In this document: positions 25,455-33,263 of the stretch, piece after piece
Numbering within the stretch: the first letter of the stretch is position 1
Layout: every line of letters starts with the position of its first letter
Assembly: GCA_023953845.1 (NCBI GenBank)
Contig: JAMLJC010000001.1
Location: 1,178,001-1,242,000, forward strand
Reading direction: 5' to 3'
DNA from: Rhizobiaceae bacterium
GTDB lineage: Bacteria > Pseudomonadota > Alphaproteobacteria > Rhizobiales > Rhizobiaceae
DNA: 64,000 nt
Position numbers and translations under genes: made by a program
Notes under the pieces: model-generated
What the model was told of the DNA's origin: nothing
Databases searched by the model: none
The model's input: only the letters and a program-made list of their open reading frames with translations

Positions 25455-25625
25455 CTACTCCCCCGGCCTGTCGTCCTTGTCGAGAATACTGTTCTTGGCC
25501 CGGTCGAAGCGTTTCCTGTTCCCGGGCCAAAAGGCATAGATCAGAACGGCCAGCGCCAGCGCGATCAGATAGAAAAGACCCCAACTCTTGGCGAAGGCCA
25601 CGATGGACTGGTGATCGAATTCCAT
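25455..25625 (-). CDS. ccoQ: cbb3 oxidase small subunit CcoQ
   Basis: A 56-residue protein with one membrane helix (WGLFYLIALALAVLIYAFWP), then NRKRFDRAKNSIL and an acidic C-terminus, as in CcoQ/FixQ. The subunit stabilises the complex. It sits between ccoO and ccoP with 5- and 3-nt gaps, the standard position. Confidence 0.93.
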   Translation of the reverse strand: MEFDHQSIVAFAKSWGLFYLIALALAVLIYAFWPGNRKRFDRAKNSILDKDDRPGE

Positions 25626-25630
25626 CCCCC

Positions 25631-26365
25631 TTATTCCTCCGCCGCAGCCGTCTGCTTGTAGGGAGCCTCGGTCAACCGGCCGAGGATCTGGAGATAAGCG
25701 ACCAGCGCATCCATCTCGGTGAGGCGCCCCGGATCGCCGTCGAAGGCGCGGACATTGGTCGCCGCGCCGTAACGTTCCGAGACACCACCCGACGCATCGC
25801 TATCCGGCGCGGCCTGACCGTAGGCATCGGCCGTGGCGCTGGCGATCATCTCGTCCGTGTACGGCACGCCGACCGCCCGCTGCGCCGCCAGATGCTCGCC
25901 GAGATCGTCGATCTTCAGCGCGTTGCGCTGCAGCCATCCGTAGCGGGGCATGATCGATTCCGGCACGACGTCGCGCGGATTGACGAGGTGCGCAACATGC
26001 CAGGCATCGGAATACTTGCCCCCCACCCGCGCCAGATCGGGGCCGGTGCGCTTCGATCCCCACAGCATCGGATGGTCGTATTGCGACTCGACGGCAAGCG
26101 AGAACGGACCATAGCGCTCGACCTCGTCGCGCAGCGTGCGGATCATCTGCGAATGGCAGGCATAGCAGCCTTCGCGGATGTAAAGGTTGCGGCCGGCCAG
26201 TTCGAGCGGCGTGTAGACGCGCATGTCGGGCGCTTCCTCAACCGTCTCGTGGATGGTGAAGAGCGGAGCGATCTCGACAAAGCCGCCGATTGCCGAAACG
26301 CCGATGATGGCCAGCACGAAGCCGATGGCGCTGCGTTCGATCTTGCGATGGAAGAACTCGCCCAT
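25631..26365 (-). CDS. ccoO: cbb3 oxidase monoheme subunit II CcoO
   Basis: A 244-residue membrane-anchored cytochrome c with an N-terminal helix (AIGFVLAIIGVSAIGGFVEI) and heme site CYACHSQ (67-71). PRYGWLQ contains the conserved region with the Met ligand nearby. The ATG at 26365 is 2 nt after the ccoN stop. Length is normal for the family. Confidence 0.96.
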   Translation of the reverse strand: MGEFFHRKIERSAIGFVLAIIGVSAIGGFVEIAPLFTIHETVEEAPDMRVYTPLELAGRNLYIREGCYACHSQMIRTLRDEVERYGPFSLAVESQYDHPMLWGSKRTGPDLARVGGKYSDAWHVAHLVNPRDVVPESIMPRYGWLQRNALKIDDLGEHLAAQRAVGVPYTDEMIASATADAYGQAAPDSDASGGVSERYGAATNVRAFDGDPGRLTEMDALVAYLQILGRLTEAPYKQTAAAEE

Positions 26366-26367
26366 GC

Positions 26368-28029
26368 TCACTCTCCCGGCTGAACGGCCGCGCCGGCGGG
26401 CAGATCCGCCTCGGCTTCGCGCTCGCTCGTCCCCAACCGCGGCATGCGGATCGTCATCCAGACATTGTAGGAGCCGACGACCGCGCCGGCGAGGAAGCAC
26501 AGGCCGCCGACAGTGCGCGCGATATAATAGGGATGCATCGCGACGAGGCTGTCAATGAAGGAATAGGCCAGCGTGCCGCTGTCATTGTAGGTCCGCCACA
26601 TCAGCCCCTGGATGATGCCGGAATTCCACATGGAGAAGACGTATATGACGGTGCCAGCGAGCGCGAGCCAGAAATGGACCTCGACCAGCTTCGGCGAATA
26701 CATGCGCTCCTGCTTCCACATCCACGGCACCAGCGCGTAGATCGAGCCGAATGTGATCATCGCCACCCAGCCGAGCGCGCCGGCATGGACATGGCCGACG
26801 GTCCAGTCCGTGTAATGCGAGAGCGAGTTTACGGCGCGGATCGCCATGAACGAACCCTCGAAGGTCGACAGCCCGTAGAAGACGGCCGCGACCATCATGA
26901 AGCGCAGCGTGGCGTCGTCGCGCACCTTGTGCCAGGCGCCGTTCAGGGTAGCGAGGGCGTTGCCGGCCGACGCCCAGGACGGCACCAGCAGCACCACGGA
27001 GAAGGTCATGCCGAGTGTCTGCACCCATTGCGGCAGTGCCGTGTAATGCAGGTGGTGCGAGCCCGCCCACATATACATGAAGGTGATGCCCCAGAAGCTG
27101 ATGATGGAGAGACGGTAGGAGAAGATCGGCCGTCCGGCCCGCTTCGGCAGGTAGTAATACATCATGCCGAGGAAGCCCGCCGTCAGGAAGAAGGCGACCG
27201 CGTTGTGGCCGTACCACCACTGCGTCATCGCATCCTGCACGCCGGAGAACAGCGAATAGCTCTTGGCATGGCCGAACGAGACCGGCACTGCCAGGTTGTT
27301 GACGATGTGCAGCACCGCCACCACCAGGATGAAGGCCATGTAGTACCAGTTGGCGACGTAGATATGCGGCTCCTTCCGCCGCTGCAGCGTACGGATGTAG
27401 ATCAGGAAATAGACGACCCAGACAATCACCAACCAGATGTCGGCATACCATTCCGGCTCGGCATATTCCTTGGACTGGGTCAGCCCCATCAGATAGCCGC
27501 TGGCCGCCAGCACGCAGAACAGATTGTAGCCGATCAGCACGAACCAAGGGCTGAACTGGTCGGGAAGACGCGCCCGCGAGGTACGCTGGAGCACATGAAA
27601 GGACGTGGCGATCAGCGCATTGCCGCCGAAGCCGAAGATGACGCCGCTCGTATGCACCGGACGGAGACGGCCGAAGCTCGCCCATGCCTGATCGACGAAA
27701 GTCAGTTCCGGCCATGCCAGCAGCGCCGCCACCCAGACGCCGACGAACATGCCGACGACCGCCCAGCCCATCGCCAGCACGATGCCGGCGCGGGTGGGAT
27801 CGTCATAGTAGCGGGAAAGTCTGCTCTCGTCGGGTTCCGGCTCGTAATATCCCGCCATCACCGCGAAGGCGAGGGCGAGACTGAAGGCGAGCACGATGAA
27901 GCCGTGTATGCCCAGCGGATCGCCGCGGCCGCCTGCCGCCATGGTCAGGCCGATGATGGCCAGCACGAAGAGGGTGAGAAGGGAATACTGCCGTTCCGTG
28001 ACCGTCAGCCCGGATATAATCTTGACCAT
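26368..28029 (-). CDS. ccoN: cbb3 oxidase catalytic subunit I CcoN
   Basis: A 553-residue heme-copper oxidase core with about 12 membrane helices. Ligand and active-site motifs are visible: PVHTSGVIFGFGGNALI, WWYGHNAVAFF (copper His with adjacent Tyr), AGSHHLHYTALP and VGHVHAGALGW (heme His). It reduces oxygen at very low concentration in microaerobic growth. The frame reaches 28212 but that part overlaps the Rrf2 regulator; MVKIISGLTVTERQ at 28029 is the start. Confidence 0.96.
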   Translation of the reverse strand: MVKIISGLTVTERQYSLLTLFVLAIIGLTMAAGGRGDPLGIHGFIVLAFSLALAFAVMAGYYEPEPDESRLSRYYDDPTRAGIVLAMGWAVVGMFVGVWVAALLAWPELTFVDQAWASFGRLRPVHTSGVIFGFGGNALIATSFHVLQRTSRARLPDQFSPWFVLIGYNLFCVLAASGYLMGLTQSKEYAEPEWYADIWLVIVWVVYFLIYIRTLQRRKEPHIYVANWYYMAFILVVAVLHIVNNLAVPVSFGHAKSYSLFSGVQDAMTQWWYGHNAVAFFLTAGFLGMMYYYLPKRAGRPIFSYRLSIISFWGITFMYMWAGSHHLHYTALPQWVQTLGMTFSVVLLVPSWASAGNALATLNGAWHKVRDDATLRFMMVAAVFYGLSTFEGSFMAIRAVNSLSHYTDWTVGHVHAGALGWVAMITFGSIYALVPWMWKQERMYSPKLVEVHFWLALAGTVIYVFSMWNSGIIQGLMWRTYNDSGTLAYSFIDSLVAMHPYYIARTVGGLCFLAGAVVGSYNVWMTIRMPRLGTSEREAEADLPAGAAVQPGE

Positions 28030-28040
28030 ATCTCTCGACC

Positions 28041-28481
28041 TCATGCCGCGTGCAGATCGATGTCCAGAAGAGATCTCAGCGCTCTTCTGTTGCGGGTGAT
28101 GTCCGCCAGGGTATATTTGTCGAGCACCGCCAGATAGGCGTCCAGGGCCTCGCCGAAGATACCTTTCAGGCGACATGCCGGCGAAATGGCGCAATTGCCC
28201 GACTGCATGCATTCCACGAGCGAAAAGTCCTCCTTGGTCGAGCGGACCAGTGTTCCGATGTTGATGCTGTCGGGCGTTCTCGCTAGCCGGATGCCGCCCT
28301 TGCGGCCACGCGCGGTATCGATAAAGCCGAGCCTGCGCAGCATCAGCGCCACCTTGAGAAGATGGTTGCGCGAGAGCCCGTATGCCTCCGCGACATCGCT
28401 TACGGTGCAGCTGCGATCATGTCGCATCGCCACATAGATCAGCATTCTCAGCGCATAATCGGTGTGAAGCGTCATGCGCAT
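28041..28481 (-). CDS. Rrf2 family regulator (NsrR-like) heading the ccoNOQP operon
   Basis: A 146-residue Rrf2 protein: MTLHTDYALRMLIYVAM at the start, SRNHLLKVALMLRRLGF as recognition region, and three cysteines in CMQSGNCAISPAC, the Fe-S ligand pattern of NsrR-type proteins. It is a paralogue of the regulator at 19500. The stop is 11 nt from ccoN, so it is probably co-transcribed and may set cbb3 levels in response to NO or iron-sulfur status. ATG at 28481 or 28475. Confidence 0.82.
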   Translation of the reverse strand: MRMTLHTDYALRMLIYVAMRHDRSCTVSDVAEAYGLSRNHLLKVALMLRRLGFIDTARGRKGGIRLARTPDSINIGTLVRSTKEDFSLVECMQSGNCAISPACRLKGIFGEALDAYLAVLDKYTLADITRNRRALRSLLDIDLHAA

Positions 28482-28631
28482 CGGCTATGGTCTCTCCGGC
28501 ATGGGTCGGATCGCATCGTCACCGGAGAAGCGGAAACCGCATTGCCGGGCTGCGGTACCGGTCGCTTGCGCCCGCGCTCGCCGATGGCTCTGGCCGCATG
28601 AAGTCGACCATGGCTTTCCACCTCTCTTAAC

Positions 28632-28648
28632 TGGCATTCAGGATACCA
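28632..28648. promoter_or_regulatory. Candidate Rrf2 operator upstream of the ccoNOQP operon
   Basis: TGGCATTC-A-GGATACCA is an imperfect dyad (6 of 8 arm positions) in an AT-richer patch about 150 nt upstream of the Rrf2 gene. It does not match the NsrR box at 22970. No FNR/FixK TTGAT-N4-ATCAA site was seen upstream of this operon. Confidence 0.25.
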
Positions 28649-28746
28649 CTTATCAGACACTTGTCACCCTCCCTACGGTTCAAAGCGTCGCAGCGGCGCG
28701 CAAGCTCGCAGCACCGTCTTCCGCCGACAACCTGCTCGATCGAATG

Positions 28747-29220
28747 CTACATGGGCTCGGCCATCAGCAAACCGATTTCCGCGCCCACTTTCAGATCGTC
28801 TTCAGCGCCGAAGGAATGGCGGCGCACCCTGCCGGTGCGGTCGATGAGGACAAGGCTCGGCGTTCCGCGCATGCCATACGCCGCCATGGTGCTGGGTATC
28901 GGTCCATCGCCAGCCGGGCGGTCGACCGCGACCGGAAACGTCAGGCGATATTCGTGGATGAAAGCGGCGAGCGCCACCGGCGTCATCGCCTCGTGATGTT
29001 CGAAGACCGTGTGAATGCCGATGACTACCACCTCGCTCCCCGGGAAGATCGCCGCGATCCGCTGGGCTTGGGGAATGCCGGAGCGCACGCAGCCCGGGCA
29101 CAGCATCTGGAAGGCATGCAGCAGGACGACCTTGCCGCGCAAAGCGCCAAGCGTCATTGGCTCGGGCGTGTTGAACCACTGCGTGACATCAAGTTCGGGA
29201 GCGGTATCGAGCGAACTCAT
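28747..29220 (-). CDS. Thioredoxin-like / AhpC-TSA redoxin with CPGC motif
   Basis: A 157-residue cytoplasmic protein (no signal peptide) of the thioredoxin superfamily: GKVVLLHAFQMLCPGCV with Cys41 and Cys44, then RGTPSLVLIDRTGRVRRHSFG with the cis-Pro. It resembles TlpA/redoxin disulfide reductases. The start is 2 nt after the MarR gene stop, so the two form an operon and the redoxin is likely under MarR control. Confidence 0.85.
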   Translation of the reverse strand: MSSLDTAPELDVTQWFNTPEPMTLGALRGKVVLLHAFQMLCPGCVRSGIPQAQRIAAIFPGSEVVVIGIHTVFEHHEAMTPVALAAFIHEYRLTFPVAVDRPAGDGPIPSTMAAYGMRGTPSLVLIDRTGRVRRHSFGAEDDLKVGAEIGLLMAEPM

Positions 29221-29222
29221 AG

Positions 29223-29795
29223 TCAGGCGTCCTCCTGTTCGAGGCAGATTTGAGCGCCATCGGTTTCCGAAAGCGGCTCCTTAAGCAGCGTGCAAAAATG
29301 CGACCCCATACGTGACGGGTCATCATCACGCCGGAAATACCGGCAGGTCCGGCACAGGCCGAACGGCCTGCCGCCATTGCGGCGGATCGTGGAGCGCAAG
29401 GCGCGTTTCAGCATGGCGACGATGGAGGAAATCTCGTCGCCTGCCGCTCCGGCGACATCACGGGCAAGGCCCAGCAACGGATCTTCCGCGAGCGCTTCCA
29501 GTCCCTTCGCAGTCAGGCTCAGATCGATCGAGCGTCGGTCCCTGTCACTGGCCTGACGGGCAACGAAACCTTTCTGCTCCAGCGCGATCAGCGTCTGGGA
29601 TACCGTCCCGCGAGTCGAACCCAGATAGGCTGCCAGGCCGGCCGGCGTCCGGGAAAAACGGTTGGCGCGCGCAAGGTAGCGCAGTGCTTCCCACTGCGCC
29701 GGGTTGAGACCGTGGATCGTCACGCCGCTACGCACCAGCCGTTCGATCCTGTCGATCAGCCGCGCTGCTTCCAGCGCTGACTCGGAAACTACCAT
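29223..29795 (-). CDS. MarR family regulator with cysteine-rich C-terminal tail
   Basis: A 190-residue regulator. The winged helix (TPAGLAAYLGSTRGTVSQTL, then the wing DRDRRSIDLSLT) covers about 35-100. Beyond the usual MarR end lies a tail with Cys148 and Cys151 (CRTC), His166, Cys168 (HFC) and Cys184, a plausible metal or Fe-S site. The start at 29795 directly abuts a TAGCGA/TCGCTA palindrome, and a second copy serves the divergent gene. Redox, metal or NO sensing is inferred from the cysteines. Confidence 0.85.
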   Translation of the reverse strand: MVVSESALEAARLIDRIERLVRSGVTIHGLNPAQWEALRYLARANRFSRTPAGLAAYLGSTRGTVSQTLIALEQKGFVARQASDRDRRSIDLSLTAKGLEALAEDPLLGLARDVAGAAGDEISSIVAMLKRALRSTIRRNGGRPFGLCRTCRYFRRDDDPSRMGSHFCTLLKEPLSETDGAQICLEQEDA

Positions 29796-29796
29796 G

Positions 29797-29811
29797 ATAG
29801 CGACTCGCTAT
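29797..29811. promoter_or_regulatory. Operator palindrome, copy 1 (MarR side)
   Basis: ATAGCGA-C-TCGCTAT is a perfect 15-bp palindrome around one base. It ends 1 nt before the MarR start codon, where binding would block its expression. The 13-bp core recurs exactly at 29847. Confidence 0.7.
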
Positions 29812-29846
29812 TGACTCGTTCGCTTCTTTCAGCATGATCCATATAG

Positions 29847-29859
29847 TAGCGACTCGCTA
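29847..29859. promoter_or_regulatory. Operator palindrome, copy 2 (divergent gene side)
   Basis: TAGCGA-C-TCGCTA repeats the core of the first copy exactly; the centres are 49 bp apart. It lies 23 nt before the start of the exported protein gene at 29883. Paired sites in this divergent promoter fit a MarR dimer regulating both directions. Confidence 0.7.
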
Positions 29860-29882
29860 TTATCAAGTTGCGGAGCACGATC

Positions 29883-30617
29883 ATGCCTGGAACAAACATC
29901 CGAACCCTGCTTCTCTCGACGGGCTTTCTGGCGGCATCGGCCATGCTGGCTACGGCGCATGGCATCAAGGCGGAAAAGGATGTCTCGGTGGCACCGGCCT
30001 TCGACATCACCGGCGCCGAGGCGACCACGGACGGACGCCTCGCAACCTTCTCGATGGAAGTCGTCGGCGAGGCGGGCTCGCTCATCCCGGAAAAGACCGG
30101 CAAGCTGGAAGGGGCCAAGGTCGACGCCTATGTGTGGCCAACCAGGCTCGATCCTGCTGCCGCCGGATTTGAAGCGGGATCGGGAATCCTGGCGCTTGCC
30201 ATCACGGCTCATCCGGACTTCGACGACACGCCGCTCTATGACGAGAACGGCGATGGCGATCCGGCCAATGACGGCGCCGGCTGGCATTCGCATTGGGTCG
30301 TGCTCGGCGAGGATGCTGCCTGCGCCGGCGGCCTCAAGGTCCGCGATGTCTCGCCCGGCCAGGATCTGCTGCCCGACACCGCACCCGGATTGCCGCTCGC
30401 GCTCGACAGTCCTGGCATGAGCCCGCTCATCAAGGGCAGCACGGTGCGTATCACCGTGCCGGTGGCAGACGCCGAGAACGTGAACTTCGACGCGGTGGCG
30501 GCGCATCTTCAGGTCAATGCGGAGGGCAAGGCGCCGCTGCTATGCGTGACCGGGACCTACAAGATCGCATCGGGCAACCTGTCGCTGCCAGGCGTTATCG
30601 TGAAAAAGGCGAACTGA
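29883..30617 (+). CDS. Exported protein of unknown function, divergent from MarR
   Basis: A 244-residue precursor with a Sec signal (TLLLSTGFLAASAMLATAHG). The mature part includes ENGDGDPANDGAGWHSHW (about 120-137), an Asp/Asn/Gly-rich loop that could bind calcium or another metal with its two histidines, and two cysteines that could pair. I do not recognise a family. The start at 29883 has CGGAGCACGATC before it. Placement over a MarR operator suggests it is the regulator's main target. Confidence 0.72.
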   Translation: MPGTNIRTLLLSTGFLAASAMLATAHGIKAEKDVSVAPAFDITGAEATTDGRLATFSMEVVGEAGSLIPEKTGKLEGAKVDAYVWPTRLDPAAAGFEAGSGILALAITAHPDFDDTPLYDENGDGDPANDGAGWHSHWVVLGEDAACAGGLKVRDVSPGQDLLPDTAPGLPLALDSPGMSPLIKGSTVRITVPVADAENVNFDAVAAHLQVNAEGKAPLLCVTGTYKIASGNLSLPGVIVKKAN

Positions 30618-30650
30618 AGCCCCGGGATTGGTCGGATAAAGGCAGACCGC

Positions 30651-31214
30651 ATGACCGATTCGGCAAACAGCCTTCGCCATGCTATGGAAAAACTTGCTAT
30701 GTCCGCGCCTGGCACCATCGCCGTCATTGCAAACCATGAAGGGCTGGACTCTCCGGCCCTCCTCGCCGCTGCGGCCACCGACTGGTCGATGGCGGGCGCG
30801 CGGGTTGTCGGATTGCTTGCGCGGAACACAAGCCCCAACGAGACATGCAGCGCTGGCTCCTTGCAGGACATCGCCTCGAACGGCGAATATTCGATTCGCC
30901 TCGATACGCCTCCCGCTCTCACGACCTGCCATCTCGACGTCGCGGGGATGGAGACGGCATGTGCGGGCCTGCTCGAACAGATTCCCTCGGCCGATGTCGT
31001 GGTCCTCAGCAAGTTCGGCAAGCTCGAGGCGATGCAACGCGGTCTTTGGGCGGCGTTCGCGGCTGCCGTAGCGGCGGAAAAGCCGCTGCTGACGACGGTC
31101 TCGCAGAAGCATGTCGCGGCCTTGAAAACCTTTGCGCCCACGGCCGTCTGGATCGATGCCCGCCTGCCCGCGATCGGAGAATGGTGGCGCGCAGTCGCGC
31201 CACGGCACGCGTGA
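30651..31214 (+). CDS. DUF2478 family protein (nucleotide-binding-like)
   Basis: A 187-residue cytoplasmic protein matching the DUF2478 pattern: a beta strand IAVIANHEG at the N-terminus and ADVVVLSKFGKLEAMQRGLWAAFAAA around 120-145, reminiscent of P-loop NTPase relatives. The family is often found near molybdenum or metal transport genes; its role is unproven. It is 33 nt downstream of the exported-protein gene and likely co-transcribed. Confidence 0.75.
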   Translation: MTDSANSLRHAMEKLAMSAPGTIAVIANHEGLDSPALLAAAATDWSMAGARVVGLLARNTSPNETCSAGSLQDIASNGEYSIRLDTPPALTTCHLDVAGMETACAGLLEQIPSADVVVLSKFGKLEAMQRGLWAAFAAAVAAEKPLLTTVSQKHVAALKTFAPTAVWIDARLPAIGEWWRAVAPRHA

Positions 31215-31230
31215 AGATCCGGCCGTACCC

Positions 31231-31551
31231 TTATTCAGGTTCGACTGTGAGGCTGCCCTTCATGTTCGGATGGAAGCGGCAGTAGAAATCCACGGTCTCC
31301 GCCTTGTCGAGCGTTTGGGCAACCGTCTTCTTCGGTGGGATCATCACCTCCCACCCGCCCCTTACGGTCGCCGTGTGGGCCAGCGCGTCCTTGTTGACCC
31401 ACTCGATCGTGTCGCCGGCCTTCGCTGTAATGACGGCCGGAGAGAACGTCAGCTTGTCGATGACGACCTGGATCGTCTCGGCCTGCGCCTGAGCGACGCC
31501 CATGGGCAGAACAAGCGCGAGCGAAAGCCACAGACGACGCTCGATTGGCAT
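31231..31551 (-). CDS. Small periplasmic cupredoxin
   Basis: A 106-residue precursor with a Sec signal (ending near AQAQA, 20-24). It shows a plastocyanin-like core with type 1 copper ligands His59 (AHTA), Cys91, His94 and Met97 (CRFHPNM). Such cupredoxins carry electrons or copper in the periplasm. It is 10 nt after the DUF4142 gene in an operon headed by an ECF-type promoter motif. Confidence 0.88.
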   Translation of the reverse strand: MPIERRLWLSLALVLPMGVAQAQAETIQVVIDKLTFSPAVITAKAGDTIEWVNKDALAHTATVRGGWEVMIPPKKTVAQTLDKAETVDFYCRFHPNMKGSLTVEPE

Positions 31552-31561
31552 GACATTTCTC

Positions 31562-32083
31562 CTATTCCAGCTCGGCCGCCACGTGCTCGGCATGCGCCTG
31601 ATGGCCCTGGAACAGCTTCAGGCCCGTCTCCAGCAGACCCTTGAGCTCGGCGTTTTCAGCCGACGGGATCAGCAATGTCTCCAGTGCGCCATTCACCTGC
31701 TTGTGATAGGCGACCTCGTTCTCGACATAGGCCTTGTCGAAGGCCGCGCCGTCGAGCGAGGCGAGTTCGGCGCGTTTATCGGACGCAGCCTGAGTCAACG
31801 CCTTGCTCGTGTCGTTGTCTTCAGGCGTGACGCCCAGCTTCTTGACGAGATCCAGCGCCTGGACGTTGACCGCCTCATGATCGCGGATCATGTCGTTGGC
31901 GAAGTCGACGACCGCGTTGGTTTTCGATTTCTCGACGGCCAGCTTCGCAGCCTCGATGTCGATGACGCCCGCCGTGTAGGCGATATGGGCGATTTGCGGG
32001 TCGGTCGGCTTGTCCTGGGCCAGGGCGGCGGACCCCGCGAGGCACAGGGCGGCCAGCGCCGCCAGTATCGATCTTGCAGGCAT
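31562..32083 (-). CDS. DUF4142 exported protein
   Basis: A 173-residue precursor with a signal peptide (ALAALCLAGSAALAQ) and a ferritin-like helical DUF4142 domain: DIEAAKLAVEKSKTNAVVDFANDMIRDHEAV is the typical first helix pair. The family is common in envelope-stress operons and its activity is unknown. Its promoter region shares a -35/-10-like motif with that of the adjacent sigma factor. Confidence 0.87.
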   Translation of the reverse strand: MPARSILAALAALCLAGSAALAQDKPTDPQIAHIAYTAGVIDIEAAKLAVEKSKTNAVVDFANDMIRDHEAVNVQALDLVKKLGVTPEDNDTSKALTQAASDKRAELASLDGAAFDKAYVENEVAYHKQVNGALETLLIPSAENAELKGLLETGLKLFQGHQAHAEHVAAELE

Positions 32084-32135
32084 GAATATCTCCTCTCGCC
32101 GGTGCAGCAGCACCGCGTGTTTTCGGTTGGCACGG

Positions 32136-32165
32136 ATTGGATGTCGTCCGGAAGGAAACGTTCCC
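32136..32165 (-). promoter_or_regulatory. ECF-type promoter of the DUF4142-cupredoxin operon
   Basis: On the minus strand GGGAAC (32165-32160) is followed 16 nt later by CATCCAAT (32143-32136). The same pair with identical 16-nt spacing occurs upstream of the sigma factor gene. GGAAC is the typical -35 core of ECF sigma factors. Confidence 0.65.
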
Positions 32166-32172
32166 GGAAAAA

Positions 32173-32871
32173 TCACGCGTCGAAGCCGAGCCGCGCGAGA
32201 ACCGCAGCGGTCAGCCGGTCGCAGCGTTGGCCCGCGAACGGAAAGGCGTCGAGCAGGACGGGGCCAATTTTCGCGTCGATTTCCTTGCGGACAAGGGCAC
32301 GGGCGCGATGCAGCCGTGTCTTCACGGTCTGCGGCTGCACGCCGAACAGTTCCGCTGTCTCCTCCACGCTCATCCCTTCGATCACCCTTGCGATGAAGAC
32401 GGTGCGGAAGGCTTCGGGAAGATTTTCGGTCGCCTGCTCCACCAGTCGTAGAATCTGACGTTGTGCCATGGCCCGCTCCGGATTGCCGCCCTCGACGTTC
32501 AGGGGAAACGGGATGATTTCCGCTTCAGCTGACGCAGCCATGGGCGCAAGGCCGTTCCCTTCGGCCCGCCGCTTTTTGCGCAACCGGCCGAGCGCCTCGT
32601 TCATGGTGATGCGCGACAGCCATGTCGAGAGCAGCGAGGCGCCTCGGAAAGCGTCAAGGTGCGAAAAGGCCAGCAGATAAGCTTCCTGCACGACGTCTTC
32701 GGCTTCTGCGTCGTCGCGGACGACGGCTCGGGCAATGCGATAGAGGCGCTGGTTGTTCCGTTTCATGATTGTCCGGAACGCATCCCTGTCGCGCGCGAGC
32801 GCCCGCGACACCAGATCCATGTCATCGGACCTTGTCTCCGGTGCAGGGATTCGGGCTTCCTTCAGGCGCAT
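32173..32871 (-). CDS. ECF (sigma-70 family) RNA polymerase sigma factor
   Basis: A 232-residue sigma factor. Region 2 spans about 25-95 (FRTIMKRNNQRLYRIARAVV, AEDVVQEAYLLAF) and region 4 about 150-205 (LPEAFRTVFIARVIEGMSVEETAELF then VKTRLHRARA). A short tail with a Cys (FAGQRCDRLTAAVLARL) follows, as in some ECF groups. The start at 32871 has AAGGAGA at ideal spacing. No anti-sigma factor gene is adjacent. It is followed by DUF4142 and a cupredoxin. Confidence 0.9.
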   Translation of the reverse strand: MRLKEARIPAPETRSDDMDLVSRALARDRDAFRTIMKRNNQRLYRIARAVVRDDAEAEDVVQEAYLLAFSHLDAFRGASLLSTWLSRITMNEALGRLRKKRRAEGNGLAPMAASAEAEIIPFPLNVEGGNPERAMAQRQILRLVEQATENLPEAFRTVFIARVIEGMSVEETAELFGVQPQTVKTRLHRARALVRKEIDAKIGPVLLDAFPFAGQRCDRLTAAVLARLGFDA

Positions 32872-32890
32872 GGAGGTCTCCTTGTGGCCC

Positions 32891-32920
32891 ATTGGATGAC
32901 GCTTGCAGGAAAAGGTTCCC
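32891..32920 (-). promoter_or_regulatory. ECF-type promoter of the sigma factor gene
   Basis: GGGAAC (32920-32915), 16 nt, CATCCAAT (32898-32891) on the minus strand, ending 20 nt before the sigma gene start codon. Matching the downstream promoter in both boxes and spacing, it implies positive autoregulation. Confidence 0.65.
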
Positions 32921-32963
32921 GGCCGCATCCTGATCGCGCATTTCAAAGGAGACAATATCGATC

Positions 32964-33263
32964 GTGATAACGGGAGCTCAGTGCCGCGCTGCGCGTGCCT
33001 TGGTCGAATGGACACGGGACGTGCTGGCGCGCAAGGCCGGTGTCGACGTAGCCGTCATCGAGGCGTTCGAGCGCAGGCTCGACGATCCGGGCATCGACGA
33101 CCGGCGAAAGATCGAGCGTGCGCTTGAAGCCGGAGGTGCATCCTTCATTCCCGAGAATGGCGGAGGGATCGGCGTCCGGCTCAAATTCAGCCGCGCCGAT
33201 GTCCGCAGGATCGCCACGCTCGAAGGCGAAGGCGGAGCCGTCGGTACGGACGACGTGCCTTGA
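32964..33263 (+). CDS. Small helix-turn-helix (Xre-like) protein
   Basis: A 99-residue protein resembling the compact Xre-type regulators common in rhizobia: QCRAARALVEWTRDVLARKAGVDVAVIEAFERRL is a typical helix-turn-helix start, with GGASFIPENGGGIGVRL following. The start is GTG at 32964, with AAAGGAGA upstream. It is divergent from the sigma factor gene and overlaps the next gene by a TTGA junction. Its target is unknown. Confidence 0.75.
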   Translation: MITGAQCRAARALVEWTRDVLARKAGVDVAVIEAFERRLDDPGIDDRRKIERALEAGGASFIPENGGGIGVRLKFSRADVRRIATLEGEGGAVGTDDVP

